A DNA stretch of 53,347 bases from Mycobacterium intermedium (GCF_002086275.1 NZ_MVHT01000040.1:1-53347), one strand, 5' to 3'. Positions 37,194 through 47,741 are shown, numbered from the stretch's first letter. A program made the numbers and translations. Notes: generated by a model not told the origin, from the letters alone.

Positions 37194-37439
37194 TCAATGC
37201 GGCAGCGTCTGTGGCCGCGCGTTGCGGGCGTCGCCGGGCTTGATGACCTGGAAGCTGAAGTACCAGAGATCGGTCGCCTTCATGTGGACGACGTCGTCGA
37301 CGTGGACATCGAAGGCTTCCTCATTGGCTGCGACCTCAGAGCGCGCCCTCTCCTCTGCTCGCTGCAGCATCGCGTGCTGATCTGCATTGGCGTGGCTGCG
37401 GATCCGGAAACGGCGAATCTCGGGCTGCGAAACCGTCAT
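37194..37439 (-). CDS. small conserved protein (Rv3047c-like)
   Basis: 81 residues from ATG. It is charged and soluble: RRFRIRSHANADQHAMLQRA, a helix rich in Ala and Glu, then VHVDDVVHMKATDLWYFSF. No domain recognised. Gene order (after Rv3046c and before the nrdF2 side) points to the Rv3047c orthologue. It starts 29 bases from a divergent small gene. Confidence 0.65.
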   Translation of the reverse strand: MTVSQPEIRRFRIRSHANADQHAMLQRAEERARSEVAANEEAFDVHVDDVVHMKATDLWYFSFQVIKPGDARNARPQTLPH

Positions 37440-37468
37440 GGGAGTTCATCCAACCAGCCGGGCCAAGC

Positions 37469-37693
37469 ATGATGGAAGACGTGAGTTGGGCGAGGTACGA
37501 GGCAAAAGCGCTAGCTGGCGCATCACTAACCGACAGCGCTCTGCATGCCGCTCTGGAAGACTACGTGCGCGTGCAGAACCCGCATTTGACCGACGTTCGG
37601 TTGGAGCAGGCCACGCCGACCGAGGAGTTCGACGGGTCGGACCGGCGGTGGTACGTGGTCACTTACTTGGCGGAAGACGGGCTGGCCAGCTAG
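37469..37693 (+). CDS. small hypothetical protein
   Basis: 74 residues; ATG 37469, ATG 37472 or GTG 37481 could be the start. The sequence (ALEDYVRVQNPHLTDVRLEQ, RRWYVVTYLAEDG) has the amphipathic strand and helix pattern of a folded small protein, and codon use looks coding. No family recognised. Divergent from the gene at 37194 with only 29 bases between, so at least one transcript must have almost no leader. The 196 bases after it hold no gene. Confidence 0.45.
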   Translation: MMEDVSWARYEAKALAGASLTDSALHAALEDYVRVQNPHLTDVRLEQATPTEEFDGSDRRWYVVTYLAEDGLAS

Positions 37694-37889
37694 GTCAGTC
37701 AGACAGACTAGTGCTTTGCGGTCGTTAGCCGTCTCGATCTTGTTCGGTGCAACGGCTGGCATGATCGGCCGCCGTCGGTGGCGCGGATGGCCGCTGAACC
37801 CCCAGCAATTTAGGTAGTCGATTACTTAGACCGACCCAATCTGTGTGCGCGAGGCTGGGCTCGGTAGTACCAGCTAGTCGGGGGAAGAC

Positions 37890-39029
37890 ATGTCGTTTCT
37901 AATCGCGTCGCCGGAGATGATGACGGCGGCAGCATCGGATCTGGCCATTCTCAGATCAGCGCTCGGCACAGCCAACGCCGCAGCGGCGACCTCGACGACG
38001 CAGCTGTTGGCCGCCGCCGGCGATGAGGTATCGGCGGCAATTGCTGACTTGTTCGACGCCTACGGCCGGGAGTATCAAGCTCTGAGTGCGCAGGCGGCGG
38101 CATTTCATGACCAGTTCGTGCTCGCGCTGGCTGCAAGCGCCGGGTCGTACGCCAGTGCGGAGGCTGCCGCGGCCTCGCCGCTGCAAAGCTTGCTGGATCT
38201 GATCAACGCGCCCTTCCTGACGGCGACCGGACGCCCGCTGATCGGCGACGGCGCAAACGGCGCCGACGGCACCGGGCAGGCGGGCGGCGATGGTGGGTGG
38301 CTCTTCGGCAACGGCGGCAACGGCGGGTCCGCTGGGTCGCAAGGCACCGGCGGCAAGGGTGGGTCGGCCGGTTTTATCGGCAACGGCGGCAAGGGCGGGG
38401 CCGGCCTGACCTCATTGTCCTTCAACGCCCCCGGCGGCGGATTCGGTACGGCTGGTGGTGTCGGCGGTGCCGGCGGCTGGTTGTACGGCACCGGCGGCAT
38501 GGGTGGCAGCGGCGGCGCCGGCGCGTACGGCGGGGGTTTCGGCGGGGACGGCGGCGCCGGTGGACATGTGTTTGGCACGGGTGGGGCCGGCGGCGCCGGA
38601 GGCAACGGCATTGCCGGTCGCGGCGGGAACGGCGGCGTGGCCGGGCTCATTGGCAACGGCGGCGCCGGTGGCCAGGGCGGAAACTCAGGTCTTTTCGAAG
38701 CCGGTAACGGCGGGGCTGGGGGCAGCGCAATGCTGATCGGCAACGGCGGACACGGCGGCAACGGGGGAACTGGCCCAGGTGCGGGCTGGGGTGGCGCAGG
38801 TGGTACAGGCGGAGTTTTCGGCAACGGCGGCGATGGCGGCCGGGGCGGAGACGGTTACTTCGGTCTCGGCCACCCCGGTGGGGCGGGCGGTAACGCGGTG
38901 CTGATCGGCAACGGCGGACACGGCGGCAACGGTGGCAACGGTGTAGGAGGCGATCCCCCTGGGCCGGGCGGCCCTGGCGGCAAGGGCGGCCAGTGGCTGG
39001 GATTCGACGGGACGAACGGGTTGCCATAG
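37890..39029 (+). CDS. PE_PGRS family protein
   Basis: 379 residues from ATG. The PE domain spans residues 1 to about 95, [19 protein letters not shown] with the usual helices and [13 protein letters not shown] linker. [20 protein letters not shown] is the standard PE_PGRS junction, and the rest is Gly-Gly-x repeats (GNGGNGG, GGAGGAGG). It should be exported by ESX-5 to the cell surface, possibly binding calcium through its PGRS part. M. tuberculosis has no PE_PGRS gene between Rv3047c and nrdF2 as far as I recall, so this is lineage-specific. The C-terminus is plain, without an extra domain. Confidence 0.93.
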   Translation: MSFLIASPEMMTAAASDLAILRSALGTANAAAATSTTQLLAAAGDEVSAAIADLFDAYGREYQALSAQAAAFHDQFVLALAASAGSYASAEAAAASPLQSLLDLINAPFLTATGRPLIGDGANGADGTGQAGGDGGWLFGNGGNGGSAGSQGTGGKGGSAGFIGNGGKGGAGLTSLSFNAPGGGFGTAGGVGGAGGWLYGTGGMGGSGGAGAYGGGFGGDGGAGGHVFGTGGAGGAGGNGIAGRGGNGGVAGLIGNGGAGGQGGNSGLFEAGNGGAGGSAMLIGNGGHGGNGGTGPGAGWGGAGGTGGVFGNGGDGGRGGDGYFGLGHPGGAGGNAVLIGNGGHGGNGGNGVGGDPPGPGGPGGKGGQWLGFDGTNGLP

Positions 39030-39102
39030 CCCGCCCTCATGGCTACGCGCGGCAGGTCAGCAAGCGACGAAACTGTCGCCAACAAAGATGCCACTTGCCA
39101 AT

Positions 39103-39195
39103 GATGGTGGCGGTGGCGAGATAGGAGGCAAGGGTGGCACCGGTGTCGCCGGCGGCATGCCATTCGGACTGAACGGAACCGCAGGCGTGTCTTAA
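39103..39195 (+). pseudogene. orphan PGRS tail fragment
   Basis: Reading from GAT at 39103 gives DGGGGEIGGKGGTGVAGG, then MPFGLNGTAGVS and a TAA stop. This is PGRS-like protein 73 bases after the PE_PGRS stop and in a different frame. It looks like the leftover end of an older or longer PE_PGRS version after a frameshift or deletion. It occupies the 252-base gap before nrdF2. Confidence 0.5.
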
Positions 39196-39281
39196 GGCAA
39201 ACCGAGGTTCGGGACGTCCCCAAGGCAGGGGCGCGCCGACCCACAACTACCGCACGACGTGATTCCTGAGGCGCACCAGCC

Positions 39282-40268
<987 letters not shown>

Positions 40269-40328
40269 TCACCAGGACCATTTGGGATGTCTCGCCGTCG
40301 CGACGACGTCGTGAGGGCGACATCCCAA

Positions 40329-40376
40329 ACACTACCCCTAGGGGCCGACAAGCCCGCGGAACACAAGAAGTTGTGT
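40329..40376 (-). promoter_or_regulatory. tandem NrdR-like boxes at the nrdF2 promoter
   Basis: Two 16-mers, ACACTACCCCTAGGGG (40329-40344) and ACACAAGAAGTTGTGT (40361-40376), centres 32 bp apart. They fit the NrdR box (acaCwAtATaTwGtgt) at about 11 and 13 of 16 positions. The same first box and the same 32-bp spacing recur before nrdH. NrdR represses nrd genes when dATP is high and has been tied to nrdHIE and nrdF2 in mycobacteria. Confidence 0.7.
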
Positions 40377-40435
40377 TGGGGGCGTGTCGTCGTCGACCAT
40401 CAATGCCCCGCCGAACCGGTGACTCAGCCCACCCG

Positions 40436-41005
40436 CTATGCCGTAGGAAGCAGGTCGATCAGGGTGTCGACGAGCTCCTCGGCGCTGGTGTGCCACTTGT
40501 CCATGTCGAGGTGACCGCTCAAATCCAGGCCCGTGATGCCATGGGCACTGGTCAACAGCAACGCCCCGTAACGCCTCGCCTGTTGCGGACCGGTGACGCG
40601 ACCGACCAAGTCGAGAAACAGCTTCTGAGTGCGCTCGGCGGCCTGAACCGCTGCCGTCAGGTCGCCCGCCGGCGTCGTGAACATCAGGCGGTACAGGTGC
40701 GGCCTGGTGCGACCCATGTCGATCAGCGAGAGCAGGGCCGTTCGCAGCGACTGTGCGGGTGAGTCGTCGCCGTTGACCAATGCCTCCAGCACATCGCCCA
40801 ATTCAGTCCACGCGTTGACGGCCAGGACGGTGAGCAACGATTCCTTATCGGCGAAGTGGCGGTACGCCGCGGAGCGCGAAACGCCACTGCGGGCACCTAC
40901 CTCGCGTAACGTCACTGCGCCGACTCCGCCCAGGTCAAGAAGGGCGCTGGCGGCCTCGATCAGCGAACGCCGAGTGGCCGCAGCCCTCTCCGATCGCGTA
41001 GTCAC
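40436..41005 (-). CDS. TetR-family regulator next to an SDR gene
   Basis: 189 residues from the GTG at 41005 (MTTRSERAAATRRS); the TTG at 41044 lies inside the operator and is rejected. The N-terminal helix-turn-helix is VTLREVGARSGVSRSAAYRHFADKESLL; the C-terminal ligand domain resembles the TetR_C_33-like type (RPHLYRLMFTTPAGDL, LLTSAHGITGLDLSGHLD). Divergent from the SDR gene with two strong palindromes between, so it most likely represses both. Absent, from memory, at this place in M. tuberculosis. Confidence 0.87.
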   Translation of the reverse strand: MTTRSERAAATRRSLIEAASALLDLGGVGAVTLREVGARSGVSRSAAYRHFADKESLLTVLAVNAWTELGDVLEALVNGDDSPAQSLRTALLSLIDMGRTRPHLYRLMFTTPAGDLTAAVQAAERTQKLFLDLVGRVTGPQQARRYGALLLTSAHGITGLDLSGHLDMDKWHTSAEELVDTLIDLLPTA

Positions 41006-41026
41006 CCGCCGAGCATAAGCCGGACT

Positions 41027-41082
41027 TTGAGTTGACAGCGTCAACTCAACTGCCTAGTTTGAGATGACAGCGTCAACTCAAA
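41027..41082. promoter_or_regulatory. two TetR-type operators between the regulator and the SDR gene
   Basis: First site 41027-41049: arms TTGAGTTGAC and GTCAACTCAA around AGC, a perfect 23-bp dyad. Second site 41058-41082: arms TTTGAGATGAC and GTCAACTCAAA around AGC, one mismatch. Dyad centres are 32 bp apart, so two dimers would sit on the same DNA face and cover both divergent promoters. Confidence 0.85.
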
Positions 41083-41103
41083 TCGCACCGGATGGAGCCC
41101 GCC

Positions 41104-42054
41104 ATGAAGAATTCGAATCGTGCAGCCCGCGACGAGCTGATCGTCGTGACCGGCGCCTCGACCGGCATGGGCGCCGCGGCGGCTCGAGAGTTGGCCGACA
41201 ACGGTTTTCACGTGCTGGCCGGCGTCCGCCGCGAAGCCGACGCCGACGCATTGCGGAACTTGCCGGTCGCGGGAAGCGGAAGCATCGAACCGCACATCCT
41301 CGACATCACCATTGCCTCGGACGTGTCCGCCATCGCCGACCGCGTCGAGCGCGACCCGCTGCACCGTCCCCTTCGGGCGCTGATCAACAACGCCGGCATC
41401 GCGATCAATGCGCCAGTCGAAACCCTCCCGCTGTCGCAATGGCGCCGGCAGTTCGAGGTCAATCTGTTCGGACACATTGCCATGACCCAGGCGCTGTTTC
41501 CGGCGCTCCTGCGCAGCTCGGGAACCATAGTGAATATCAGTTCGGTGGGCGGCAAGGTGGTCTTGCCGACGTATGGTGCCTACGCCGGTTCAAAGTTCGC
41601 CCTCGAGGCGGTCAGCGACGCGCTGCGCCGCGAGGTCGGTGACACCGGGATCAAGGTCGTCGTCGTCGAACCGGGCGCGGTCAAGACCGAGATGCCCGAG
41701 CGCGGTATCGCGACCGCGGAGAGATTGCAATCCGACATGACCGCTGCCCAGCGGGCCCGCTACGGCGATCTCAACGCGGCCGTGACCGCACAAGCCCGCT
41801 CGTTCATCGACACCGGGGTTTCAGCCGAGCACGCCGCCAAGGTGATCGCCAAGGCCGCGACGTCGTCAAACCCCCGGACGCGCTACACAATCGGTCGCGA
41901 CGCCGCCCTACTGGTGCGGATCAACCGGGTCGTATCCGACCGGGTTATGGACCGCATCGTGCGATTGAACGTCCGCTCTGCGGTCAAACGCGCGCAATCA
42001 CGCACCCGCACCGAAGCCCCGTCGACAGCGGTTGGCGCAGCGCTATGCGAGTGA
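41104..42054 (+). CDS. SDR-family oxidoreductase
   Basis: 316 residues from the ATG at 41104 (MKNSNRAARD), with GGAG seven bases upstream; ATG 41092 is possible. A classical short-chain dehydrogenase: VVTGASTGMGAAAARELA (cofactor), NNAGIAIN, the catalytic SSVGG and YGAYAGSKFALEAVSDALR (Tyr-x3-Lys), then VEPGAVKTEM. Similar to retinol/17-beta-HSD-like SDRs. Substrate unknown; the TetR ligand is likely its substrate or a relative. Its end overlaps the convergent monooxygenase by 12 bases. Confidence 0.88.
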   Translation: MKNSNRAARDELIVVTGASTGMGAAAARELADNGFHVLAGVRREADADALRNLPVAGSGSIEPHILDITIASDVSAIADRVERDPLHRPLRALINNAGIAINAPVETLPLSQWRRQFEVNLFGHIAMTQALFPALLRSSGTIVNISSVGGKVVLPTYGAYAGSKFALEAVSDALRREVGDTGIKVVVVEPGAVKTEMPERGIATAERLQSDMTAAQRARYGDLNAAVTAQARSFIDTGVSAEHAAKVIAKAATSSNPRTRYTIGRDAALLVRINRVVSDRVMDRIVRLNVRSAVKRAQSRTRTEAPSTAVGAALCE

Positions 42055-43584
42055 CTGGCGCGCCCGGGCACCCACGCCCAAGAATTTGTACTCTTCGGGG
42101 TTGATCTTGCGGGTCTGACGCCAGTACTCCCAGGTGTAGCCGCCCCAGAGCACGGTGTTCTTGCCGTGCTCGTCGAGATACCAGCTGGCGCAGCCACCGC
42201 TGTTCCACACCGACCGCTTCAGCCGCTCCTGAAGTTCCTGGTTGAACTTGTCCTGGGCGGCACGAGTGGGCGCCAGCGCCTGCGCGCCCATCTTGTCGCA
42301 CTTTGAGATCGCGTCGGCGACGTAGCGGATCTGGGACTCGATCATGAACACGACCGAGTTGTGCCCCAGCCCGGTGTTGGGACCGAGCAGGAAGAACAGG
42401 TTGGGCACGTTGGCCACGGTGACCCCGCGGTGAGCGCCGATGCCCTCGCGGTTCCACCGGTCCACCAGGTCCTCGCCGCCGGCGCCCTTGATCTGCACGT
42501 AGGTGTAGGAGTCGGTGACGTGGAAGCCGGTGGCGTACACGATCACGTCCACTGGGCGTTCGCGGCCGTCCTTGGTGACGATCCCGTCCCGGGTGATCCG
42601 GCTGATTCCCTCCGTGATCACCTCGGCATTGGGCTTGGCCAGCGCTTTGTAATAGGTGGAGGAATTCAGGATCCGTTTGCAACCGATGCGGTACTTCGGG
42701 ATCAGCTTGCGACGCAGCTCGCGGTCCCGGATCGAGCGCCAGATGTTCCACTTGCAGTACGCCTCAATGAATTTCAGCGCGTTGGGACGCTTGGTCATGC
42801 CGTATGCCAGCGCCTCCTGTCCCCAATAGATGATCACGCGCACCAGCGCCCGCAGCCCTGGGACGTTCTCCATGGCCGATCGCAGCGCCTTCGGGATCTC
42901 CGGATTGGAGCGCGGCACCACCCATGGCGGGGTCCGCTGGTAGAGCTGCAGTTCGCTGACGTCGTCGACGATCTCGGGCACGATCTGGATTGCGCTGGCG
43001 CCCGTGCCGATGATGGCCACCCGCTTGCCGGTGAGGTCGACGCTGTGGTCCCACTCGGCGGAGTGGAAGGCAGGTCCGGCGAAATCCTCGCGGCCCTCGA
43101 TGTCGGGGTAGGACGGAATGTGCAGCGCACCGGCCCCCGAAATCAGGAACTGGGCGACGTACTCGCGTCCGTCGGTGGTGAACACATGCCAGCGGTACTC
43201 GTCGTCGTCCCAGTAGCCGCGGTCGACCTTCGAATTGAACTCGATGTAGCGCCGCAGCCCGTATTTGTCGGTGACCCCCTGGAGGTAGTCCCAGATCTCG
43301 GGCTGAAAGGAGAACGGGTTCTTCCAGTCCGGCTTGGGCTCGAAGGAGAAGGAGTACAGGTGCGACGGGATGTCGCAGGCGCAACCCGGGTAGCTGTTGT
43401 CGCGCCAGGTGCCGCCGATGTCATCGGCCTTTTCCAGGATGACGAAATCAACGCCGAGCTTCTGCAGCGTGATGCCCATCCCCAAGCCGGAGAATCCGGT
43501 CCCGATGATGAGGGCGCGCGTATGCACCGGCGGCTTACCGGTTTTCTCGGCCTCTTCAGCGGCCGGGGTGATGACGTCGGTCAT
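42043..43584 (-). CDS. flavin-containing (Baeyer-Villiger type) monooxygenase (Rv3049c-like)
   Basis: 513 residues. FAD motif ALIIGTGFSGLGMGITLQ near residue 28, then VILEKADDIGGTWRDNSYPG and the NADPH motif RVAIIGTGASAIQIVPEI. The BVMO-type fingerprint region appears as GPAFHSAEWDHSVDLTGKRV. It inserts oxygen next to ketones or at sulfur or nitrogen; mycobacterial homologues (EtaA family relatives) can activate thioamide drugs. It lies 150 bases after a TetR gene on the same strand. Confidence 0.9.
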   Translation of the reverse strand: MTDVITPAAEEAEKTGKPPVHTRALIIGTGFSGLGMGITLQKLGVDFVILEKADDIGGTWRDNSYPGCACDIPSHLYSFSFEPKPDWKNPFSFQPEIWDYLQGVTDKYGLRRYIEFNSKVDRGYWDDDEYRWHVFTTDGREYVAQFLISGAGALHIPSYPDIEGREDFAGPAFHSAEWDHSVDLTGKRVAIIGTGASAIQIVPEIVDDVSELQLYQRTPPWVVPRSNPEIPKALRSAMENVPGLRALVRVIIYWGQEALAYGMTKRPNALKFIEAYCKWNIWRSIRDRELRRKLIPKYRIGCKRILNSSTYYKALAKPNAEVITEGISRITRDGIVTKDGRERPVDVIVYATGFHVTDSYTYVQIKGAGGEDLVDRWNREGIGAHRGVTVANVPNLFFLLGPNTGLGHNSVVFMIESQIRYVADAISKCDKMGAQALAPTRAAQDKFNQELQERLKRSVWNSGGCASWYLDEHGKNTVLWGGYTWEYWRQTRKINPEEYKFLGVGARARQSLA

Positions 43585-43660
43585 GGTTGGTGGTCTTTCT
43601 GTTGTGGTCTGTGCGAAACCGGCGCATGCCGGGCCGGTCAGCCCCTACGTAGATGCGCTA

Positions 43661-43682
43661 GATACCCAGTACCGGCGGTATC
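43661..43682. promoter_or_regulatory. inverted repeat upstream of the monooxygenase
   Basis: GATACC and GGTATC are separated by ten bases in the 150-base gap between the TetR stop and the monooxygenase start. Flanks (GATGCGCTA, GCATATAGC) extend the symmetry weakly. A possible binding site for the adjacent TetR; not strong on its own. Confidence 0.3.
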
Positions 43683-43734
43683 GCATATAGCCGAGTGTCA
43701 TGGATCGCCGCGGTGATGTCAACGTCGAGGAGAC

Positions 43735-44472
43735 TCAGCCGACCGCGGGGTTGGTGGGGACGACGCTGTGAATCGGCTGGTCGGGATCCATGGTGATGCC
43801 GAGCGCCTCGGCGGTCCCGACGATGACGCCCATCATGATCGTGGACAGATGCGCGACGAACTTCTCGGTGGGCATCCGTCGTGGGTCTTCGGGCTCGGGA
43901 CCGAGCCACCATTCGGTGGCCGAGGACGCCGAGCCGAAGGCGGCGTGCGCTGCGAGTTCGAACGCCGCGTGGTCGAGCTCCATCTCCTTCAGTTCGTTGT
44001 CGAACATGTCGGCCAGGGCCAACGTGATCTCGCGGCCTTCGTTGAGGACGTTCGGGGTAGCGGCCGTGCGCCCTTGAATGAAGACCCTGAGCACGTTGGG
44101 ATGCTTGTCGACGAGCGCGACGTACTCCTCGACGCTGCGCCGGACAATTTCGCGGGCCGAGTCATTCTTGAGGTCGATCGACGGGAAGATCGCCGCCCAC
44201 AACATGTCGCGCAGGCGTTCGCCAATGGCCTGGAACAGGTCGGACTTGTCGTGGAAATGCCGGTAGATCTTCGGCTTGGCGGTGCCGGCCTCCTCGGCAA
44301 TCTCCCGGACACTCAGCTCCGGTCCGAGGCGGTCGATGGCGCGGAACGCGGCGTCGACGATCTCGCCGCGCACCTTCTTGCGATGCTCGCGCCACCGCTC
44401 GCTGCGTGCGTCGACCTTCACGCCGGGCTTCACACTCGGATGGGGCCGGGGGATTCTGACCACGTCTTGCAC
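43735..44472 (-). CDS. TetR-family regulator (Rv3050c-like)
   Basis: 245 residues. After a basic N-terminal arm (RSERWREHRKKVRGEIVDAA) comes the helix-turn-helix LSVREIAEEAGTAKPKIYRHFHDKSDLF, then a ligand domain with YVALVDKHPNVLRVFIQGR. It lies between nrdE and the monooxygenase on the same strand and most likely controls the monooxygenase. It matches the order of M. tuberculosis Rv3050c-Rv3049c. Confidence 0.87.
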   Translation of the reverse strand: MQDVVRIPRPHPSVKPGVKVDARSERWREHRKKVRGEIVDAAFRAIDRLGPELSVREIAEEAGTAKPKIYRHFHDKSDLFQAIGERLRDMLWAAIFPSIDLKNDSAREIVRRSVEEYVALVDKHPNVLRVFIQGRTAATPNVLNEGREITLALADMFDNELKEMELDHAAFELAAHAAFGSASSATEWWLGPEPEDPRRMPTEKFVAHLSTIMMGVIVGTAEALGITMDPDQPIHSVVPTNPAVG

Positions 44473-44578
44473 ATTACTCGCTGCTGCCGCTGACCTGGGC
44501 AGACTGGCCGTGCCCCTGGCTTGTCGAGCGTGAATCGCACGACAGTACCCGCCGTTGACCTGTCGCCGGACTCACGGT

Positions 44579-44592
44579 CCGCGCCGGCGCGG
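44579..44592. terminator. GC-rich palindrome downstream of nrdE
   Basis: CCGCGCCGGCGCGG is a perfect 14-bp palindrome 25 bases beyond the nrdE stop. No T-tract. It could end the nrdHIE transcript before the TetR gene. Confidence 0.3.
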
Positions 44593-44616
44593 TCACAGTG
44601 GCCGTCGCAGTCGACG

Positions 44617-46782
44617 TCACAGCATGCAGGACACGCAGCCCTCGACCTCGGTGCCTTCCAGCGCCATCTGCCGCAACCGGATGTAGTACAGCGTCTTGAT
44701 CCCCTTGCGCCAGGCGTAGATCTGCGCCTTGTTCACATCGCGAGTGGTGGCCGTGTCCTTGAAGAACAGCGTCAGCGAAAGCCCTTGATCCACGTGCTGG
44801 GTGGCCGCCGCGTAGGTGTCGATGATCTTCTCGTAGCCGATCTCGTACGCGTCCTGGTAGTACTCCAGGTTGTCATTGGTCATGTACGGCGCCGGGTAGT
44901 AGACGCGGCCGATCTTGCCTTCCTTGCGGATCTCGATCTTCGACACGATCGGGTGGATCGACGACGTCGAGTGGTTGATGTAGGAGATCGAGCCGGTAGG
45001 CGGCACGGCTTGCAGGTTCTGGTTGTAGATCCCGTGCGTCTGCACCGACTCCTTCAACCGCTTCCAGTCATCCTGCGTGGGGATCCGGATGCCGGCATCG
45101 GCGAACAACTGGCGCACCCTCTCGGTTTTCGGTTCCCACACCTGGTCGGTGTACTTGTCGAAGAACTCCCCCGTCGCGTACTTGGAGCGCTCGAACCCCT
45201 TGAAGTGCGTACCACGTTCGATCGCAATGCGATTCGATGCGCGCAGCGCGTGGTAGAGCACCGTGTAGAAGTAGATGTTGGTGAAGTCGACACCTTCCTC
45301 GGAACCGTAGAAGATGCGTTCGCGAGCCAGGTAGCCGTGCAGGTTCATCTGACCCAGCCCGATGGCGTGGGAGTCGTTGTTGCCCTGCTCGATTGAGGGC
45401 ACTGACTTGATGTGGGTCTGGTCGCTGACGGCGGTCAGCGCGCGGATGGCCACCTCGATGGTCTGCGCGAAGTCCGGCGAGTCCATCGTCTTGGCGATGT
45501 TCAGCGAGCCCAGGTTGCACGAGATGTCTTTGCCCACTTTGGCATACGACAGGTCTTCGTTGAACTCCGACGGCGTGGAGACCTGCAGGATCTCCGAGCA
45601 CAGGTTCGAGTGTGTGATCTTGCCCTCGATCGGGTTGGCCCGATTCACCGTGTCCTCGAACATGATGTAGGGGTAGCCCGACTCGAATTGCAGCTCGGCC
45701 AGCGTCTGGAAGAACTCCCGCGCCTTGATCTTGGTCTTGCGGATGCGCGCGTCATCGACCATCTCGTAGTACTTCTCGGTCACCGAGATGTCGGCGAAGG
45801 CCTTGCCGTAGACCCGTTCGACGTCGTACGGCGAGAACAAGTACATGTCGTCGTTGCGCTTGGCCAACTCGAACGTGATGTCCGGGATGACGACACCCAG
45901 GCTCAGCGTCTTGATCCGGATCTTCTCGTCGGCGTTCTCCCGCTTGGTGTCCAGGAAGCGGTAGATGTCGGGGTGGTGAGCGTGCAGGTAGACCGCACCC
46001 GCGCCCTGACGCGCGCCCAGCTGGTTGGCGTAGGAGAACGAGTCCTCGAGCAGCTTCATGATCGGGATCACGCCCGAGGACTGGTTCTCGATGTTCTTGA
46101 TCGGCGCGCCGTGCTCACGAATGTTGGTGAGCAGCAACGCAACTCCCCCACCGCGCTTGGACAGCTGCAAAGCGGAGTTGATCGAGCGACCGATCGACTC
46201 CATGTTGTCCTCCACGCGAAGGAGGAAGCACGACACCGGCTCGCCGCGCTGCTTCTTGCCCGAGTTCAGGAACGTCGGGGTGGCCGGCTGGAACCGGCCG
46301 TCGATGATCTCGTCGACCAGCTTCTCGGCCAGACCGGTGTCGCCGGCCGCCAACGTCAGGGCGACCATGACGACACGGTCCTCGAAGCGCTCGAGGTAAC
46401 GCTTTCCGTCGAACGTCTTCAGCGTGTAGGAGGTGTAGTACTTGAACGCGCCGAGGAACGTCGGAAACCGGAACTTCTTGGCATACGCCCGATCCAGCAG
46501 GGCCTTGACGAAGTTGCGCGAGTACTGGTCGAGCACCTCACGCTCGTAGTAGTTCTTCTGGATCAGGTAGTCGAGCTTCTCGTCCTGGTTGTGGAAGAAG
46601 ACAGTGTTCTGGTTGACGTGCTCCAAAAAATACTGCCGCGCCGCGAGCACATCTTTGTCGAACTGAATCTTGCCGTCGGCGTCGTACAGATTCAGCATCG
46701 CGTTGAGCGCGTGATAGTCCGTCTCGCCGGACTCAACGTGCGTGCCGGAGGTTACAGGCTCTGCAGTGACGGTTGGTGGCAC
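44617..46782 (-). CDS. nrdE: class Ib ribonucleotide reductase alpha subunit
   Basis: 721 residues from the GTG at 46782 ([12 protein letters not shown]), the start matching known mycobacterial NrdE; the opening to 46881 overlaps nrdI. It reduces ribonucleoside diphosphates. Seen are the substrate-site Cys in [35 protein letters not shown], the catalytic NLCSEILQ (Asn-x-Cys-x-Glu), [13 protein letters not shown] with the paired Cys, [15 protein letters not shown], and the C-terminal redox pair EGCVSCML. It uses NrdF2 for its radical and NrdH for electrons. Confidence 0.96.
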   Translation of the reverse strand: MPPTVTAEPVTSGTHVESGETDYHALNAMLNLYDADGKIQFDKDVLAARQYFLEHVNQNTVFFHNQDEKLDYLIQKNYYEREVLDQYSRNFVKALLDRAYAKKFRFPTFLGAFKYYTSYTLKTFDGKRYLERFEDRVVMVALTLAAGDTGLAEKLVDEIIDGRFQPATPTFLNSGKKQRGEPVSCFLLRVEDNMESIGRSINSALQLSKRGGGVALLLTNIREHGAPIKNIENQSSGVIPIMKLLEDSFSYANQLGARQGAGAVYLHAHHPDIYRFLDTKRENADEKIRIKTLSLGVVIPDITFELAKRNDDMYLFSPYDVERVYGKAFADISVTEKYYEMVDDARIRKTKIKAREFFQTLAELQFESGYPYIMFEDTVNRANPIEGKITHSNLCSEILQVSTPSEFNEDLSYAKVGKDISCNLGSLNIAKTMDSPDFAQTIEVAIRALTAVSDQTHIKSVPSIEQGNNDSHAIGLGQMNLHGYLARERIFYGSEEGVDFTNIYFYTVLYHALRASNRIAIERGTHFKGFERSKYATGEFFDKYTDQVWEPKTERVRQLFADAGIRIPTQDDWKRLKESVQTHGIYNQNLQAVPPTGSISYINHSTSSIHPIVSKIEIRKEGKIGRVYYPAPYMTNDNLEYYQDAYEIGYEKIIDTYAAATQHVDQGLSLTLFFKDTATTRDVNKAQIYAWRKGIKTLYYIRLRQMALEGTEVEGCVSCML

Positions 46783-47252
46783 GTCTGTTCCTTCCAAAAT
46801 TGAGCCAGGCCCGTACGGACGGCGTCGACGTCGTCCTGGGTTCCCATTAGTTCGAAGCGGTAAAGGTACGGAACGCCGCACTTGCGGGACACCACGTTGC
46901 CCGCGTAGGCGAATTCGGCACCGAAGTTGTTGTTGCCCGCGGCAATGACGCCGCGGATCAATGAGCGGTTGTGCTCGTCGTTCAAGAACGTGATGACCTG
47001 CTTGGGAACGTAGCCGCCATCGTTGATGTTCGGAGTCGCCCGACCGCCGCCGTACGTGGGCAGCACCAGCACGTACGGGTCGTCGACCCGGATGCGTCCA
47101 TGCAGCGGGATCCGCGTGGCGGGAACACCCAGCTTCTGCACGAAGCGGTGGGTGTTCTCCGACACGGAGGAGAAATAGACCAGTGACGATCGCAAGTGCG
47201 GCTCGTCCGCACCAAGCGGGTCACCAATCACGTCTAGGTTGCGCGAGTGCAC
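46752..47252 (-). CDS. nrdI: class Ib RNR flavodoxin NrdI
   Basis: 166 residues from [23 protein letters not shown] is the FMN phosphate loop; [15 protein letters not shown] and [18 protein letters not shown] complete the flavodoxin-like fold. NrdI supplies oxidant to build the dimanganese-tyrosyl cofactor of NrdF. The first 20 residues are an unconserved extension, so a later start is possible. It overlaps nrdE by 31 bases. Confidence 0.94.
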   Translation of the reverse strand: MHSRNLDVIGDPLGADEPHLRSSLVYFSSVSENTHRFVQKLGVPATRIPLHGRIRVDDPYVLVLPTYGGGRATPNINDGGYVPKQVITFLNDEHNRSLIRGVIAAGNNNFGAEFAYAGNVVSRKCGVPYLYRFELMGTQDDVDAVRTGLAQFWKEQTCHQPSLQSL

Positions 47253-47282
47253 CGCAACCTCCTTACCTATCGTTCGCCCGCG

Positions 47283-47522
47283 TCAGGCCGTCAGCGCCGT
47301 GCTGGCGAGCGCCTTGATCCGGTCGGGACGGAAACCCGACCAGTGCTGGTCGCCTGCGACCACCACGGGTGCCTGGAGGTAACCCAGCGCCATGACGTAG
47401 TCACGCGCCTCTGGATCCAGGCTGATGTCGACCTTCTCGTAGGCAAGGCCCTGCTTGTCCAGCGCCTTGGAGGTGGCGACGCACTGTACGCATGCGGGCT
47501 TGGTGTACACGGTGATGCTCAT
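47283..47522 (-). CDS. nrdH: glutaredoxin-like electron donor NrdH
   Basis: 79 residues from the ATG at 47522 with AAAGGAG about ten bases upstream. SITVYTKPACVQCVATSKAL carries the CVQC redox pair, and QAPVVVAGDQHWSGFRPDRI the C-terminal NrdH signature. It passes electrons from thioredoxin reductase to NrdE. First gene of nrdHIE. NrdR-like boxes lie about 220-270 bases upstream, implying a leader of up to 220 bases in which I see no riboswitch or gene. Confidence 0.95.
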   Translation of the reverse strand: MSITVYTKPACVQCVATSKALDKQGLAYEKVDISLDPEARDYVMALGYLQAPVVVAGDQHWSGFRPDRIKALASTALTA

Positions 47523-47741
47523 GGGCGTACCGCTCCTTTGCGGAAGTGGGGACGGGGTACTTGACAAAGCTGGCAACTATCGGGGGGTACTTCTCCGCTA
47601 AGTTCAGCGACCTGCCGAGCCCCAACATTCCCGAGCTGCGGGTGCCAAGTCGATCGACTTGAACGTGCCGATTCCGGGAAGTTCATCGCGCTCCTTGGAT
47701 CTCGTGGAACCCGGTGAACTTGGGGTCTGCCGGTGCTCGAA

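Noticed and set aside
38250..39010. Regular GC-rich repeats suggesting a CRISPR or VNTR array
   Set aside because: They encode PGRS Gly-Gly-x repeats in frame; there are no constant repeats with unique spacers. The same holds for 49342-52344.
41006..41044. TTG 41044 as start of the TetR gene
   Set aside because: It lies within the perfect operator palindrome; GTG 41005 gives the normal TetR N-terminus.
45412..46803. 463-codon open frame antisense to nrdE
   Set aside because: A third-position GC shadow of a strongly conserved gene, with no recognisable motif. The same applies to long frames at 42361-43716, 27625-28689 and 5030-6199 (minus).
47561..47593. TTGACA followed by TACTTC as a rightward promoter
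   Set aside because: The spacer is about 21 bases and no gene follows on that strand.
47523..47741. Possible riboswitch (for example cobalamin) in the nrdH leader
   Set aside because: No recognisable conserved riboswitch core; class Ib RNR does not use B12. The leader length is noted only.
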